Shown here: in pieces, positions 53,931-63,460 of the stretch
Layout: each line of letters opens with the position of its first letter
How positions within the stretch are numbered: the first letter of the stretch is position 1
NCBI GenBank assembly: GCA_039090855.1
Contig: CM077024.1
Location: 64,751,594 to 64,815,593, forward strand
Origin: Macrothele yani
Lineage: Eukaryota; Arthropoda; Arachnida; Araneae; Macrothelidae
Length of the DNA stretch: 64,000 bases
Reading direction: 5' to 3'
Notes under the pieces: generated by a model
Databases searched by the model: none
What the model was told of the DNA's origin: nothing
The model's input: the letters and a program-made list of their open reading frames with translations, nothing else
Position numbers and translations under genes: made by a program

Positions 53931-54579
53931 AAAAGTATATTCTAGATAGTCATCAATGAACACAAGCACCCAACCGATTCTTCCCAATCTAACTCCACAT
54001 CATAAATAAGGGCACGCATGTGTTAATTTCAGATTGATTATTTATTACCCTATTATGGTGCACTCTAGAGAGTCTGTCATCCGAAGGAACAAACCACATG
54101 ATTTTGATTCGCCCAAAATTTACACTACGTGATAAATAAAGAACTTTAATTTTATTATAATACTTATGTCCCATTTACATTACCCCCTGTAGAGCTAGCT
54201 AGGGTAAGATACCGTATATATTCACGTGTACGTGTTAGTCAGCAATCCAAGTTCAACAACAGAAAATCGGTAAATACCTGAGAGCCGTGTGTAAACCGAT
54301 CTCAAGTTTCAAGAGTTCATGAACATGATGACATTTGTTGAAACAGAATTACATGAATTCCTAAAACTTTCTGCTTTAAAATCTGCAATTATATCGAAAT
54401 TTGCAGAGTTCCTGTAAGTCGGTTTTTGTTAAAGTTAAAACACAATAAAACAAACAAACAAACAAAAAAGAAAAGAAAAGAGAAATGCCAACACTTGCCT
54501 TTTTTGCGTTAAAGCCCTCTGTATATTTCGTTTTTTTTTGTTTTGTTTTTTTGTACCACACTTGATGTAATCCATTCAG
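53931..54579. other. No gene; possible pogo end
   Basis: At 54212 TACCGTATATATTCACGTGT resembles a pogo-type terminal repeat and could be the left end of the pogo relic that follows. No matching right end was found. The rest is A-rich low complexity (near 54450-54480). Confidence 0.4.
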
Positions 54580-55545
54580 TTCATTTCTTCATTTCTTTTT
54601 CAGTTTGTCTTTTAAAGGTTTGTTCGAACTGTCCTGAAGTGGCTGCAGAGATGAAGTTAAACTACTAAATATAAAAACCAATGTACTGTTGATCTCCTTT
54701 GCTGTTGTTTTCGGTCTTCAGTTTCACGGGATCTAAGGTATTCAGCACAAGCATAGATGTTTTTCAAATAGCCAATTCCCGTTCTTTTATTCTAGGCATT
54801 TTCTATCCATTCAGTAGTTTCCATTTCATCGTCCTGCCGTCCTTTTTTATGCACGGACAACAGTTCCAGCGGGAAATTTCATGTATTTTTGAATACTTTT
54901 ATGTTAAAAAATAATAACTGGAAGAAACAAGCTTCGCTTTATCTACTAAACATGAAAACACTATTAAAAATTCATTTTTATGTCCTCTTATTTCAATTAG
55001 GATGCCTTTCCCCCTAATTTTATTAACGGCTTTTTTACGTGAAGGATCAAAGTTACTAACGTTTCATCCATATTTCTAATCTGGGGTAGTCCAAAATTGT
55101 GCGTCTGAAAAGAATGAAATTTCCATTCCAGCTCTGGCAGTTCCTCTGCAATTTTCATTCTCTGACGCAGAGACCGGATCTTTTGATAAATTTCGTGCGC
55201 CAAGAAGTCGATGCTACAGATGCTTCTGGATTTACAGAATCTAACCTGTCATTTTTATGCAAGTGCAGAACTTGAAGGTTACACACATTTGTGTACCTGT
55301 GGGCCCACTTTTTTTTTCGGAATTCTAGCACCCAGTCCTTTAAATACTTTTCTAGCTTCGGAAAGAAAAAAGACTTCCTCTTGTGGCTTTTCTGTTTTCA
55401 GCACATGTTGTAATGACGACTTATTTCCTCTCCATTCCCGAAACTGCTTCTCTCATACGAAGAAATCACGGGTAGCAACACAATTACTTCTTTCTTCCGC
55501 ATGCTTCACAACTTTCATTTTAAATTCTGCATAATGAGCCGATCA
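54580..55545 (-). pseudogene. Pogo-type transposase relic
   Basis: On the minus strand from 55545: an N-terminal helix-turn-helix (KMKVVKHAEE, then REWRGNKSSLQ). The DDE start follows as FGLPQIRNMDETLVTL near 55080, with the first Asp kept. Further on come a poorly kept ISRWNCCPCIKKDGRTMKWK block, SMLVLNTLDPVKL (second Asp changed to Asn) and LQPLQDSSNKPLKDKL near 54640 (third Asp position mutated). Many stops separate these. It belongs to the same superfamily as the element at 45407 but is older and from a different lineage. Confidence 0.75.
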
Positions 55546-56164
55546 CTTTCCATTTTCTACTTTTACCATTTATTTTAGGATAACGTTTAGTAGATTAAGG
55601 CTATCGAAAAAGTTAAATCCAAACTTTTGTCTGCTCACTTTTAGAGAATAATAATGGTGCCACATAAAGTTGCAACAAAGTCGTGCTCCGAAATACACTG
55701 GTGCCAAACGATTCTATTTCAAGCCTCCCTTCACTTATAAAATTTTTCAAATGTGCCTCCCTATTTCCATTTTAGGATACTGTGCAAGAAAATGAAATTA
55801 TTATGGAATACCGAAGTACCGAAATTTGCTTAATTCTTTAATAATGTTCAATTTGCGGGGTAATAGTTGTTTTTTGAGTAATATTTGCTTTACTTGATAA
55901 TTGCTTATGATTCAAACTATGATTCAAACCCCAACATAAACTTCTTAAGCTCGAATTTTTTCTCTTGTAGCAATTTGGCTATTTTGTCAGCAAAAGTTTT
56001 AGCAAAACGCTATGTGGATTAACCAAATTTACATTTCTATTTTTTGCTATGAAAATACATACAAGCACAGGGCATTGGCTAAATAAAATTTTGCACTTTA
56101 AACAGAATTCAAGAATAAACAGTAATAAGCTTTTACACTTCTAATTTTAATAAAAAATACTTAC
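55546..56164. other. Probable intron of the minus-strand gene, nothing else recognised
   Basis: AT-rich DNA directly downstream (minus strand) of a candidate first exon with a GTAAGT donor at 56164-56159. No second exon was recognised. Confidence 0.4.
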
Positions 56165-56324
56165 GTTTGTAATACACGCATATTGTGAAAATATATACAA
56201 AGACCAGGACTGAAAAAAGCCACAACCGACGACACAGCGAGCGACCGGTCGAGCCGAACTGAAACAGCGCGTGCTGCTCCCGCGGTTGCTGCTGCGACGG
56301 CGAAACGCCTTTTTCCTTATCCAT
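56165..56324 (-). CDS. Candidate first exon of a type II membrane protein
   Basis: Read on the minus strand, ATG at 56324 lies in a good initiation context (GCTGCGATGG). It encodes MDKEKGVSPSQQQPRE, a polar stretch, then RRLWLFSVLVFVYIFTICVYYK: a basic stop-transfer flank followed by one membrane span of about 18 residues. A consensus splice donor (GTAAGT) directly follows at 56164-56159, leaving one base of the next codon. A Met 13 codons upstream (56363) is also in frame but in a weaker context. A short cytoplasmic tail, basic residues and then a single span is the layout of type II proteins such as Golgi sulfo- and glycosyltransferases or M13 peptidases; I cannot name the family. GC content is much higher than in the surroundings, as expected of a 5' exon near a promoter. 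This is the only likely host gene piece in the window. Confidence 0.5.
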
Positions 56325-56379
56325 CGCAGCAAAGTTCTTGCGAAAGGTGTTCTCGAGGCTCATTGGTGCTTTTTTGCGA

Positions 56380-56735
56380 TAGAAGAAAACAAAGGAAGAT
56401 GGAAAAACAGCAACAGGGAGAAGCGAAATGCGACAGCGAGATGGAAAGAAAAAATGACGGGGAAGAATACCAGGTCGGCAGAACGAATCAGCGATGACGG
56501 AACGAAAAAACGACAAGGATAAAAAAATAAAGCAGGGGCGGGCGCAATGTCGAAAAAAATATGACGGGGATGAAAAACACAACGCAAGGGGTCGAAGTAG
56601 GGGTGGACGAGATGACGGAAGGAAATTATTTCGGCGGGACGAAGCAGCGATGACGGAACGGAAAAATGAACGGGATGAATAACAACGCAAAGGCGAAGCA
56701 CGGGTGGGTGGTCGGAGGGAAAGGAAATATGTCGG
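56380..56735. repeat. Purine-rich upstream region with imperfect duplication
   Basis: The plus strand is strongly purine-rich for about 350 bp. AGCGATGACGGAACG(A/G)AAAA occurs at about 56490 and again near 56648, about 158 bp apart, and ATGACGGGG(A/G)A(A/T)GAA also occurs twice. This lies just upstream of the candidate minus-strand exon, where it would be promoter or 5' untranslated sequence (pyrimidine-rich in the sense strand). Long frames across it are low complexity. Confidence 0.6.
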
Positions 56736-57407
56736 GAAACTTTCGCTTTTTGGCAATTCATTTGGGGCGTTTTGGCAATTCATTTGGGGCTTTTTGTCGC
56801 AAAATTAGTCTTTATCGCGATTTGGCGAAAATCCGAGCGACAGCTGAAACACTGACTTCACTGTAAAGTCCTGATCCGATTTCCGGCTAAAGCTCAAAAC
56901 CTGCTGAAGCAAATGGCTTCACTGTAAAAACTACTGAATTATCTTCGCTCAATCGCTTCACTTGAATCTTGGATTTCTTAACTTCGTTACAGTTGGTATT
57001 TAGCTAACAAGAATCAACTACTTAAACACTAGAAACCGTTACTGCCAGCAAAACGTCAAGGAAATCTAACTTATAGGTTTCAATCTTTTCATTTATCCAG
57101 AAGGGGTAGTATGACAAAACACTATGCTCAATCAAATAGCTTGGTCGCAAAACATATGCAAGGAAACACAATCCTCTCTCTTTCAACAGCACACAATACT
57201 GGGTTTGCTTGAAACTTTAGCAATTCACAATAATTTATAACGACAACATAATCGTACGATATCGCCAACGTTCGATAAGCAAGTCAGAGTAGAACAACAA
57301 AGAACAAGAAAGCGCATTCACTGAGAGAGTGAGTGGCTACTCAAGGCAGCGAGAATACTTCAGATCAAATCTCTCGTACAAATCAAATCCCCTGATTCAT
57401 TTCAAAA
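56736..57407. other. No gene; short tandem duplication
   Basis: A 22-bp unit TGGCAATTCATTTGGGGC(G/T)TTT is present twice from 56751. GGCTTCACTGTAAA-like phrases also repeat loosely (56860-56970). Nothing else recognised. Confidence 0.45.
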
Positions 57408-57651
57408 TACACTCACGGACAATGAAATTTGCGCAACTAGAAGAAAAAATGCTACAACTGCGAAACTTTGCAGATAGCTAGAGTGCGTGCTGCTATGCAA
57501 ATGATCCCCGTTTGGTGTGAGTGCGCATGACCGCACAACCTGTGGTGGCGCTGCAATCCCGAACCGGCGGCCTTATAAACCGGCTTATAGTCGATGCCCC
57601 ATGAAAGCGAAAAGCACCGACTGACGCAAGCAATAGTACAGAGTGACAAGA

Positions 57652-58650
57652 ATGCCGGGTAGATGCCAAAGACGTCAATTTACGCAACTGACGGACTTTG
57701 AGAGAGGCCGGATAATCGAGCTGAAAACCGCAGGGTGGTCGGCGTGCCGTATAGCCCGCCATGTGGATCATTCTAACCATACCGCCAGACTGCGTTGGGA
57801 GCAGTCGATACGTGACGGCACTGCCACATGGCGGAGCGGCTCCGAGGGACCAGGAGAACCACCGGTAGAGAGGATTGACAGATCGTGCCCCAGGCACAAA
57901 CGGATCTCACGGGGACCCGGTCCACTGCACAGGCAGATGTAGCGGCTCCTGTGTGCCCACGAACCATTTCCCGAAGCCTCACGGAAGCGAATCTGCGACC
58001 CCAGCGCCACTTACGTGTGCTGCCATTAACACCGGTACATCGCCGGCTCCGTTTGCAGTGGTGTCAGGTTAGAGCAAAGTGTGGTGTTTACCGATGAGTG
58101 CCGCTTCGTTTTGGGGATAGATGATCATCTTGTCCGGGTGTGGGGGTACCCGGGTCAACGGAACAATCCCAACCTCGCTATCGAGAGCCACACCTCCCCC
58201 ATTGTAGGCATTATGATCTGGGAAGCCATTGCCTACAATAGCCGATCAGCTCTAGTAGTTGTACGTGGATCATTGACGGGCCAGCGGTATGAGGATGAGA
58301 TCCCATGTGCTCCCATTCCTGGCCGAGATTTCAGGTGCGCAACAAGATAATGCCCGCCCGCACACTGCTCGGGTTGCCCAGGACTGCTTACGTCATGTCT
58401 AGACACTTTCGTGGCCTGCTTGCTCCCCGGACATGTCCCCTATCGAGCATGTGTGGGGCCAGATGAAACGCCAGCTGCCGCTGTGCCGCACTATCCGGGA
58501 TTTGGAGCACACCGTCCAATACGTGTGGGCCAATCTTCCCCGCCACCGCAGTGGCGCAGTGGTCAAAGCGATGGTTTCTGATCATTCTTCCGAAAGGGGT
58601 CCGGGTTCGAATCCAGTGAGGCATGGCTGTTATGTTTGTCTTACGGCACT

Positions 58651-58686
<36 letters not shown>

Positions 58687-58888
58687 TCCGTGGAACCAGT
58701 GACCCTAAATTAGGGGCGGGCGATTGCTTAGAGCCCATTGAGTTGCTCATGGTGATTGTTATACATGCAATCAAAAAAAAAAAAAAAAAAAAAAAAAGAA
58801 TGCCGCAGGACATCAGGCGCCTGTTCGCGTCCATGCCTGACCGTGTTGCAGCATGTATCGCCGCACAAGGCGGTACGACGCGCTATTG
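57652..58888 (+). pseudogene. Tc1-like transposase, broken by frameshifts and a SINE
   Basis: Starts MPGRCQRRQFTQLTDFERG at 57652 with the helix-turn-helix (SACRIARHVDHSN). After frame changes come LTPVHRRLRLQWC and FTDECRFVLG with the first Asp (58081 on), MIWEAIAYNSRS, and NARPHTARVAQDCLRHV (second Asp region). DMSPIEHVWGQMKRQ with the Glu is at 58433. The coding sequence is then cut by the SINE and resumes at 58801 as MPQDIRRLFASMPDRV, ending GGTTRY at 58888. Second-to-third spacing is 32 residues by my count. One stop sits in the HV-TL segment. Confidence 0.92.
58542..58797 (+). mobile_element. SINE inside a Tc1 transposase, with (CT)n expansion
   Basis: Full-length copy with A box (TGGCGCAGTGG), B box (GGTTCGAATCC) and a poly(A) tail of about 25 A. 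Inside the body the normal GGCTCTCTCCC has expanded into a (CT) run of about 13-14 repeats at 58650-58683, making this copy longer than the rest. The Tc1 frame resumes right after the tail. A clear target duplication is not visible. Confidence 0.92.
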
Positions 58889-59047
58889 AAGATGACCGAA
58901 CTGCGTGCCACAGATCCCTCTGTAAATGTCCTGCAGCTCTGTTTTTGCCATCGTGTGTATCATTCATCTGTATCATTACGTCCATGAAATTTCAGTTCAA
59001 TCCGATGCTTCGTCCTTGATGCGCAAATTTCATTGTCCATGTGTGTA

Positions 59048-59348
59048 CCATCTCTTATCATCAGTTTTCGGATCCGTCATTACTCTTTGGCCTGTCTTCA
59101 GGTTGCCAAGCACAAATTCGCCGAGAGAGATAATGAAGCGTTCAGGCAGTAAATGCTTAACGAGAATAAAACAAAATTTACATAAGAAGACCGGAACAGT
59201 AAAATAATTTAAGTGGAGTATACATCATGAGCTATAATGAACGTATACACCAGAATAATAAGAAAAGATAATTACCAATAATAATATTTGCAAATGTTAA
59301 TGATTTCAAATAATGTTTTTTAAAAGAAGAACTTGTTATCTCAATCTC
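59048..59348. other. No recognisable feature
   Basis: Unique-looking sequence between a Tc1 element and a hAT relic. Confidence 0.4.
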
Positions 59349-59640
59349 TTAGTGAGATGGGTGTGCTTGTTTGTTTTGACATAATACCTCAAAACGTGGA
59401 AGAAGTTTGGATACAGCGACACGCACTTCATTTTCCGCATTTATTTTTGAGCGATACTTCTTCTTGATTACGGCCACTCCAGGAAACCCTGTTTCACACA
59501 AGTAGGAAGAAGCCAATAGTATTAAAAGTCTCGGGGCTTTGCTGATAATGCAAGGATACTTCTTCACCACCGAGTTCCAAACTCTAGGTAATGACATAGA
59601 CGAAAATCTGATCTGCAACATGGAATCCGAGGAAATAAGT
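59349..59640 (-). pseudogene. hAT transposase C-terminal relic (ZBED5/SCAND3 type)
   Basis: The minus-strand frame reads VWNSVVKKYPCIISKAP, LLASSYLCETGFPGVAVIK, YRSKINAENEVRVAVSKL and LCQNKQAHPSH. This is the well-known C-terminal dimerisation motif of the hAT group related to ZBED5- and SCAND3-like proteins (YLCETGFS, KYRSRLN, NKQAHPSH). About 90 residues survive without a stop, and upstream similarity fades near 59640. It is a different hAT lineage from the one at 46656. No ends found. Confidence 0.88.
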
Positions 59641-59734
59641 TCTTTAGCAATCGAATGGATTCTCCGTAAATAAGTTCTTCAATAATTAGATATGGTTTTT
59701 CAGCACTTCTTTTGTAAAAAGAAGATCGTACTTA

Positions 59735-59960
59735 TGCTACCAGTTTCTCCGTCCATCCGTCTGTGGACACCATATCTCTGCAACTACATATTAGTCCAAT
59801 TTGAAAAATTATTTTTGCGTTGGGAAGCTTGAAATGTGATTCTTTATTTCTTTTCATCTTTTTTTCAATGCACAATTTTGCTGCTACTGGGCATAAATGC
59901 AGACGATATCGAATTCAAAGTACATTTTATTCCATATATGTGCTTCTATAAACATCCGAC
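59735..59960 (+). repeat. Second copy of the dispersed CCGTCCGTC-type repeat
   Basis: Carries TTTCTCCGTCCATCCGTCTG, CACCATATCTCTGCAACTA, ATGCACAATTTTGCTGCTA and GATATCGAATTCAAAGTACA in the same order as 32175-32340, with an extra 60 bp between the second and third blocks. Confidence 0.75.
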
Positions 59961-60017
59961 TGAAAAACATCTTTTGATATATATTTGCATATATGTACAT
60001 ATATATAATTTTTTTTG

Positions 60018-60020
<3 letters not shown>

Positions 60021-60050
<30 letters not shown>
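60021..60050. repeat. (AT)n microsatellite
   Basis: Fifteen AT units, embedded in a larger TATA-rich stretch with ATATTTGC(T/A)AATATAT repeats from 59975 to 60065. Confidence 0.95.
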
Positions 60051-60053
<3 letters not shown>

Positions 60054-60086
60054 CTAATATATGTAAATACAGTATATACTGTAATA

Positions 60087-60128
60087 TGTGAATGGTATAC
60101 GTAAGCCGGCTTATATACACCATTCACA
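60087..60128. repeat. Imperfect 21-bp palindrome
   Basis: Positions 60087-60107 and 60108-60128 are reverse complements at 18 of 21 positions, centred on GCC|GGC with no loop. The tips read TGTGAATGG and CCATTCACA. A perfect 14-bp palindrome (ACAGTATATACTGT) lies just upstream. Confidence 0.85.
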
Positions 60129-60269
60129 TCTAGATAAATGCTATTTATCGAAAGTGCCCCAGCGGTAACTATAGAAAGTTACAAAGTTATTCTCTTAAAT
60201 TCTCTTAACAGTTAATGGCTAATTACAACGATATTTTGTTAGGTACCTACCGTACCTACCTCATAGGTG

Positions 60270-60400
60270 GCGCACATGTCAAGGTGGCAAAGTTGCAGCA
60301 ATAAGCTTCGTCGGTGTAGTTCAAGAAGTAGAAATCCGACTCCGGCGGTGGAAGATATGGATTCGAATTCCATTACCGGCAGAAATTAGGCTTTGTTTTG
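60270..60400 (+). repeat. tRNA-like repeat, copy 1
   Basis: GTGTAGTTCAAGAAGTAGAA (A-box region) and GGATTCGAATTCC (B box) are spaced like a tRNA, preceded by GTTGCAGCAATAAGC. The same arrangement occurs 360 bp downstream. It differs from the main SINE family: the head is a short-variable-arm tRNA type. Confidence 0.6.
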
Positions 60401-60621
60401 ACATTTGCGCCAGAACAATGATAAAAATGAATCTCTTGACAGTGAGGTTCGAGAAAATTATGTCATGATTCTTCTACACATCCTCTGCAATTAATCGGAA
60501 TTTCTTCCTTTACAGCGAGCTACTTCAAGGATGGTTTGCTGGCCCCACTTACCTGGAATCCTACAATTTAGTTCTATCCCTTTCTCAAGAAAGGGGGAAT
60601 TTATATGATGTACTTACTTCA

Positions 60622-60765
60622 GAAGTGACACACGTGTCAATACCACACAGTTGCAGCGATAAGCTCCGTCGGTGTAGTTTAGGCGGTAGAATATCTGGCT
60701 TCCGAGAAGGAAGATATGGGTTCGAATCCCATGACCAGCAGATATGAGGCTTTATTTTCACAATT
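60622..60765 (+). repeat. tRNA-like repeat, copy 2
   Basis: GTCGGTGTAGTTTAGGCGGT and GGGTTCGAATCCC form a better preserved tRNA-like head. The flanks GTTGCAGCGATAAGCTCCG upstream and GAGGCTTTATTTTCA downstream match copy 1. So the duplicated unit is larger than a tRNA, about 130 bp or more. It may be a second SINE type or a duplicated tRNA pseudogene. Confidence 0.6.
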
Positions 60766-61545
60766 CTTTTAACAATACTGATATTACAACCTTACTGAAA
60801 TACAGCACAAAGGTGTAATCCTATAATGTCTTAGACATTCCAGTGTGAGGAGATAGTTACACATAGAGAAGGAAGAAACCTCAAGCTAAATGAGTGGGCA
60901 GGTAAATCGTCTGTTATAGCAGGATAAGTTCATCATTGGTAAAATTTGAAAACTCAAACGATAGTTATTTTTTTCAGGCGAAGAATGTTGACTGATTTTT
61001 AGTGAAACCTAAAGAAATTGTTCAGCATAAGCGAGTCTGAGCATAAAGCGAATTCATTACATTCTAAATATGCTAAAATATCTGGTCTTGCAGCGTTTCC
61101 GTTGCATACATGAACTATGATTAAGAACGCATTTATTGAAATTACCTTGACGAAAATTTAGCTCAGCTGTGTTTTCTAAATATGGTACCTTCGAAGTTCG
61201 GCACGAAACGTTTGATTTGAGATTATATGTTCATGGAAGTAAAAAAAATACGAGATCAATTTGCCATTTTATTTACAGAGCTGAAGAAATCAATTCCATG
61301 TATCTGAATTTCTGTAATTATCTAATGTTGTATATGGTGATTTGCAAGATTCTACCGAAATCAAAGTTGCTTCGAATTTCACCTAAAGAAATATCATTGC
61401 AAAAGTTGCAATGGCAGTAAATGAACATTCCCACATGCATATAAAACAAGTTAGTAAAACCATGCAATGCATTGATTATGATACGCTTTCCAACATACCA
61501 GACATTACTCAAGTTTTGAGGATAATGGCTGTTTAATAAATCTCG
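60766..61545. other. No recognisable gene
   Basis: AT-rich sequence; an 84-codon frame at 61169-61420 resembles no family I know. Confidence 0.4.
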
Positions 61546-61880
61546 CTCCTGTGTCCTGACCTTTGACCCCATTTCAATGATATTCAACAGAACCGGTTCA
61601 GTATACTTCCGGAACAACATGATAAAGTTTTGTCGCAATCGAAGCATTTTTACGTAAGATATGGTGCATAAGGGCAAATGGAATGGATTCCGCTCCTATG
61701 TCCTAACCTTTGACCCCATTTCGCCCATTTTCGATAGGCTTCGTTCTCAGGTGGTCCCCTATCACATACTAAAATTTCATCGAAATCGAACTATTTTTAC
61801 GGGAGTTATCGTGCGGACGGAAAGACAGACAGACGGGCAGAGCTGGAGCATAAACGCTTCTTCAACCTACGGTTGGAAAA
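61546..61880 (+). repeat. Two tandem about 147-bp repeat units ending in a GACA run
   Basis: CGCTCCTGTGTCCTGACCTT and CGCTCCTATGTCCTAACCTT start 61546 and 61693. Each is followed by TGACCCCATTTC, a TTCG/CGAA block and TTTTTACG(T/G). The second unit ends GTGCGGACGGAAAGACAGAC. The general plan (a CCGTCCGT-type run next to a TCGATTT block) is like the dispersed repeat at 32175 on the opposite strand, and may be a distant relative. Confidence 0.65.
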
Positions 61881-61941
61881 CGTAAATGAGGGTATGGGCA
61901 TTTAAATGGCTGCTCAGGACACTTCTGCTGCATTGCAACTA

Positions 61942-63458
61942 CACCGGTGGGCGAAACTTAAGGATGAAGTGGAAAAAATGAAATAACGCCGTAAATAACA
62001 GCAGAACCCAAACGCAAATTAGCTCAAGACAGTGTCATGGAACAAGAGCAACAGCACATACGTAATAATGAAACCTGGACATGTGGTTTTCGTAATGTAA
62101 GAACAAAATGCGCTCATGCAGTTTAATAGCATCAGTTAAACGAAAATCGCCGGACGGTGTGTGTAAGTGTTACAGACGTTCGATTATGTTTGTTGTGTGC
62201 TAGAGATTACAAATTGGCCCATCGAGAACATCTTGGCGATTTTGCTCGTGATCAAATAACTGGGAGGCTCGAGGAGAGACAACTATGATGAGTGTGGCCC
62301 AGGAGTTTGGTATCGCCGATAGTATAGTATCGCGTGCGTGATCGGCCTTTAGGATTACAGGTACAGCTGTGCGAAAGGCAGGTGGTGGTGTCCGTCCACC
62401 AAAAGCTCAAAAGCCACCCCCCAGTAAAGACCGCTATCTGATTCTACAGGCCAAGAAGGATCCACACCAGACAGCAAGTAACCTTGCAAAAAAATCAACA
62501 TAGAGTATCGCGGTTTAATTTGGCTAGGCGACTACACAAAGCTGGACTGTTTGCTCGACGACCAGTACGATGTGTTCGATTAACAACTGTTCACCGGAGA
62601 CAATGTTTACAGTGGTTCAGAGAACACGAGGACTGGACAGCAGAGCAGTGGAGTACGGTACTCTTTACTGATAAGAGTAGATTTAGTCTCTCTAGCGATC
62701 TGGACGTCAGGTAATCTGGCGTGAGGTAGGCACTCCGTATCGTACCGAAAACATCAATGAAAGGGATAGATATTGCGGAACTGGTGTTATCGTATGGAAA
62801 GGCGTAGAGCTCCAGATACTAGAAGGAGGTACTGTAACCGGTGCGCGATATTGTATTGAGTCAATCTTCCCCATGTTCGTCTGTTCTGAGGTGCCATTGG
62901 CCCAGAGATCGGGTTAATGGACGACAACGCCACACCCATCGTACGTGTCTCTTGATAAGCTGTTGCAAAGTAAAGAAATTCATCGGATGGATTGGCTAGC
63001 CCGTTTCCCCGACCTAAATCCCGTAGAACACGTGTGGGAAACTCTGGGGAGACGCGTTGCGGCATGTGAACACACACTGGAAACTGCCCATCGGCTGAAG
63101 ACGGCGCTGATGGAAGAATGGGGGATGCTACCGCAAGAACTCATCAACAACCTACTGCGAAATATGAGCAGATGGTGTAAATCCTGCATCGACGTTAGAG
63201 GTGATTATATCCCCTACTGAGTACATCATCTTCCCTTCGTACCATCATTGGCAGTGATGCACCTGTATCATGGCAGCCAGCGCTGTGTAGCGAACTCTGA
63301 ATAAAGTTCCTTTGTGTCTGCAGTTGTGTTGGTATTGTTTCCGATATCATTTCGGTAAGTAATGGAATTCCTATGGTTTGAATTTCACATATCCAGGCCG
63401 CTACTGTTTGACGCTACAAATCAAAACCTGGATCGTCTTTAAGTTTAGCACACTAGTG
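61942..63458 (+). mobile_element. Tc1-like transposon (DD34E type), both ends present
   Basis: The ends read CACCGGTGGGCGAAACTTAA at the left and CACTAGTGTGCTAAACTTAA at the right (reverse complement). TA flanks are at 61940-61941 and 63459-63460. Length 1517 bp. A third end type in the window, unrelated to the other Tc1 copies. Confidence 0.9.
62228..63220 (+). pseudogene. Tc1-like transposase (DD34E), broken
   Basis: The N-terminal part gives FARDQITGRLEER, then after a frame change EFGIADSIVSRAW and RKAGGGV. Next come SRFNLARRLHKAGLFARRPV and HRRQCLQWFREHEDW, then FTDKSRFSLSSD with the first Asp and a Lys in place of the usual Glu. Later frames hold MDDNATP (second Asp) and ARFPDLNPVEHVWE (Glu), 34 residues apart by my count. 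The C-terminus ends RGDYIPY at 63220. Frames break near 62280, 62500, 62714 and 62940. Confidence 0.88.
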
Positions 63459-63460
63459 TA

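Larger units (their letters stand above)
57410..59045 (+). mobile_element. Tc1-like transposon interrupted by a SINE
   Basis: The ends read CACTCACGGACAATG at the left and CACACATGGACAATG at the right (reverse complement), continuing to AAATTTGCGC. TA flanks are at 57408-57409 and 59046-59047. Removing the SINE leaves about 1.38 kb, matching the sister copy at 3958-5305 in length and ends. Confidence 0.94.

Noticed and set aside
56133..56783. Full 216-codon minus-strand frame
   Set aside because: Residues before the Met at 56363 are low-complexity Ser/Phe/Arg from a pyrimidine-rich strand, and the frame runs through a strong splice donor into probable intron. Only 56165-56324 is kept as an exon.
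60001..60065. TATA-rich stretch as a promoter
   Set aside because: It is a simple (AT)n microsatellite with no gene downstream.
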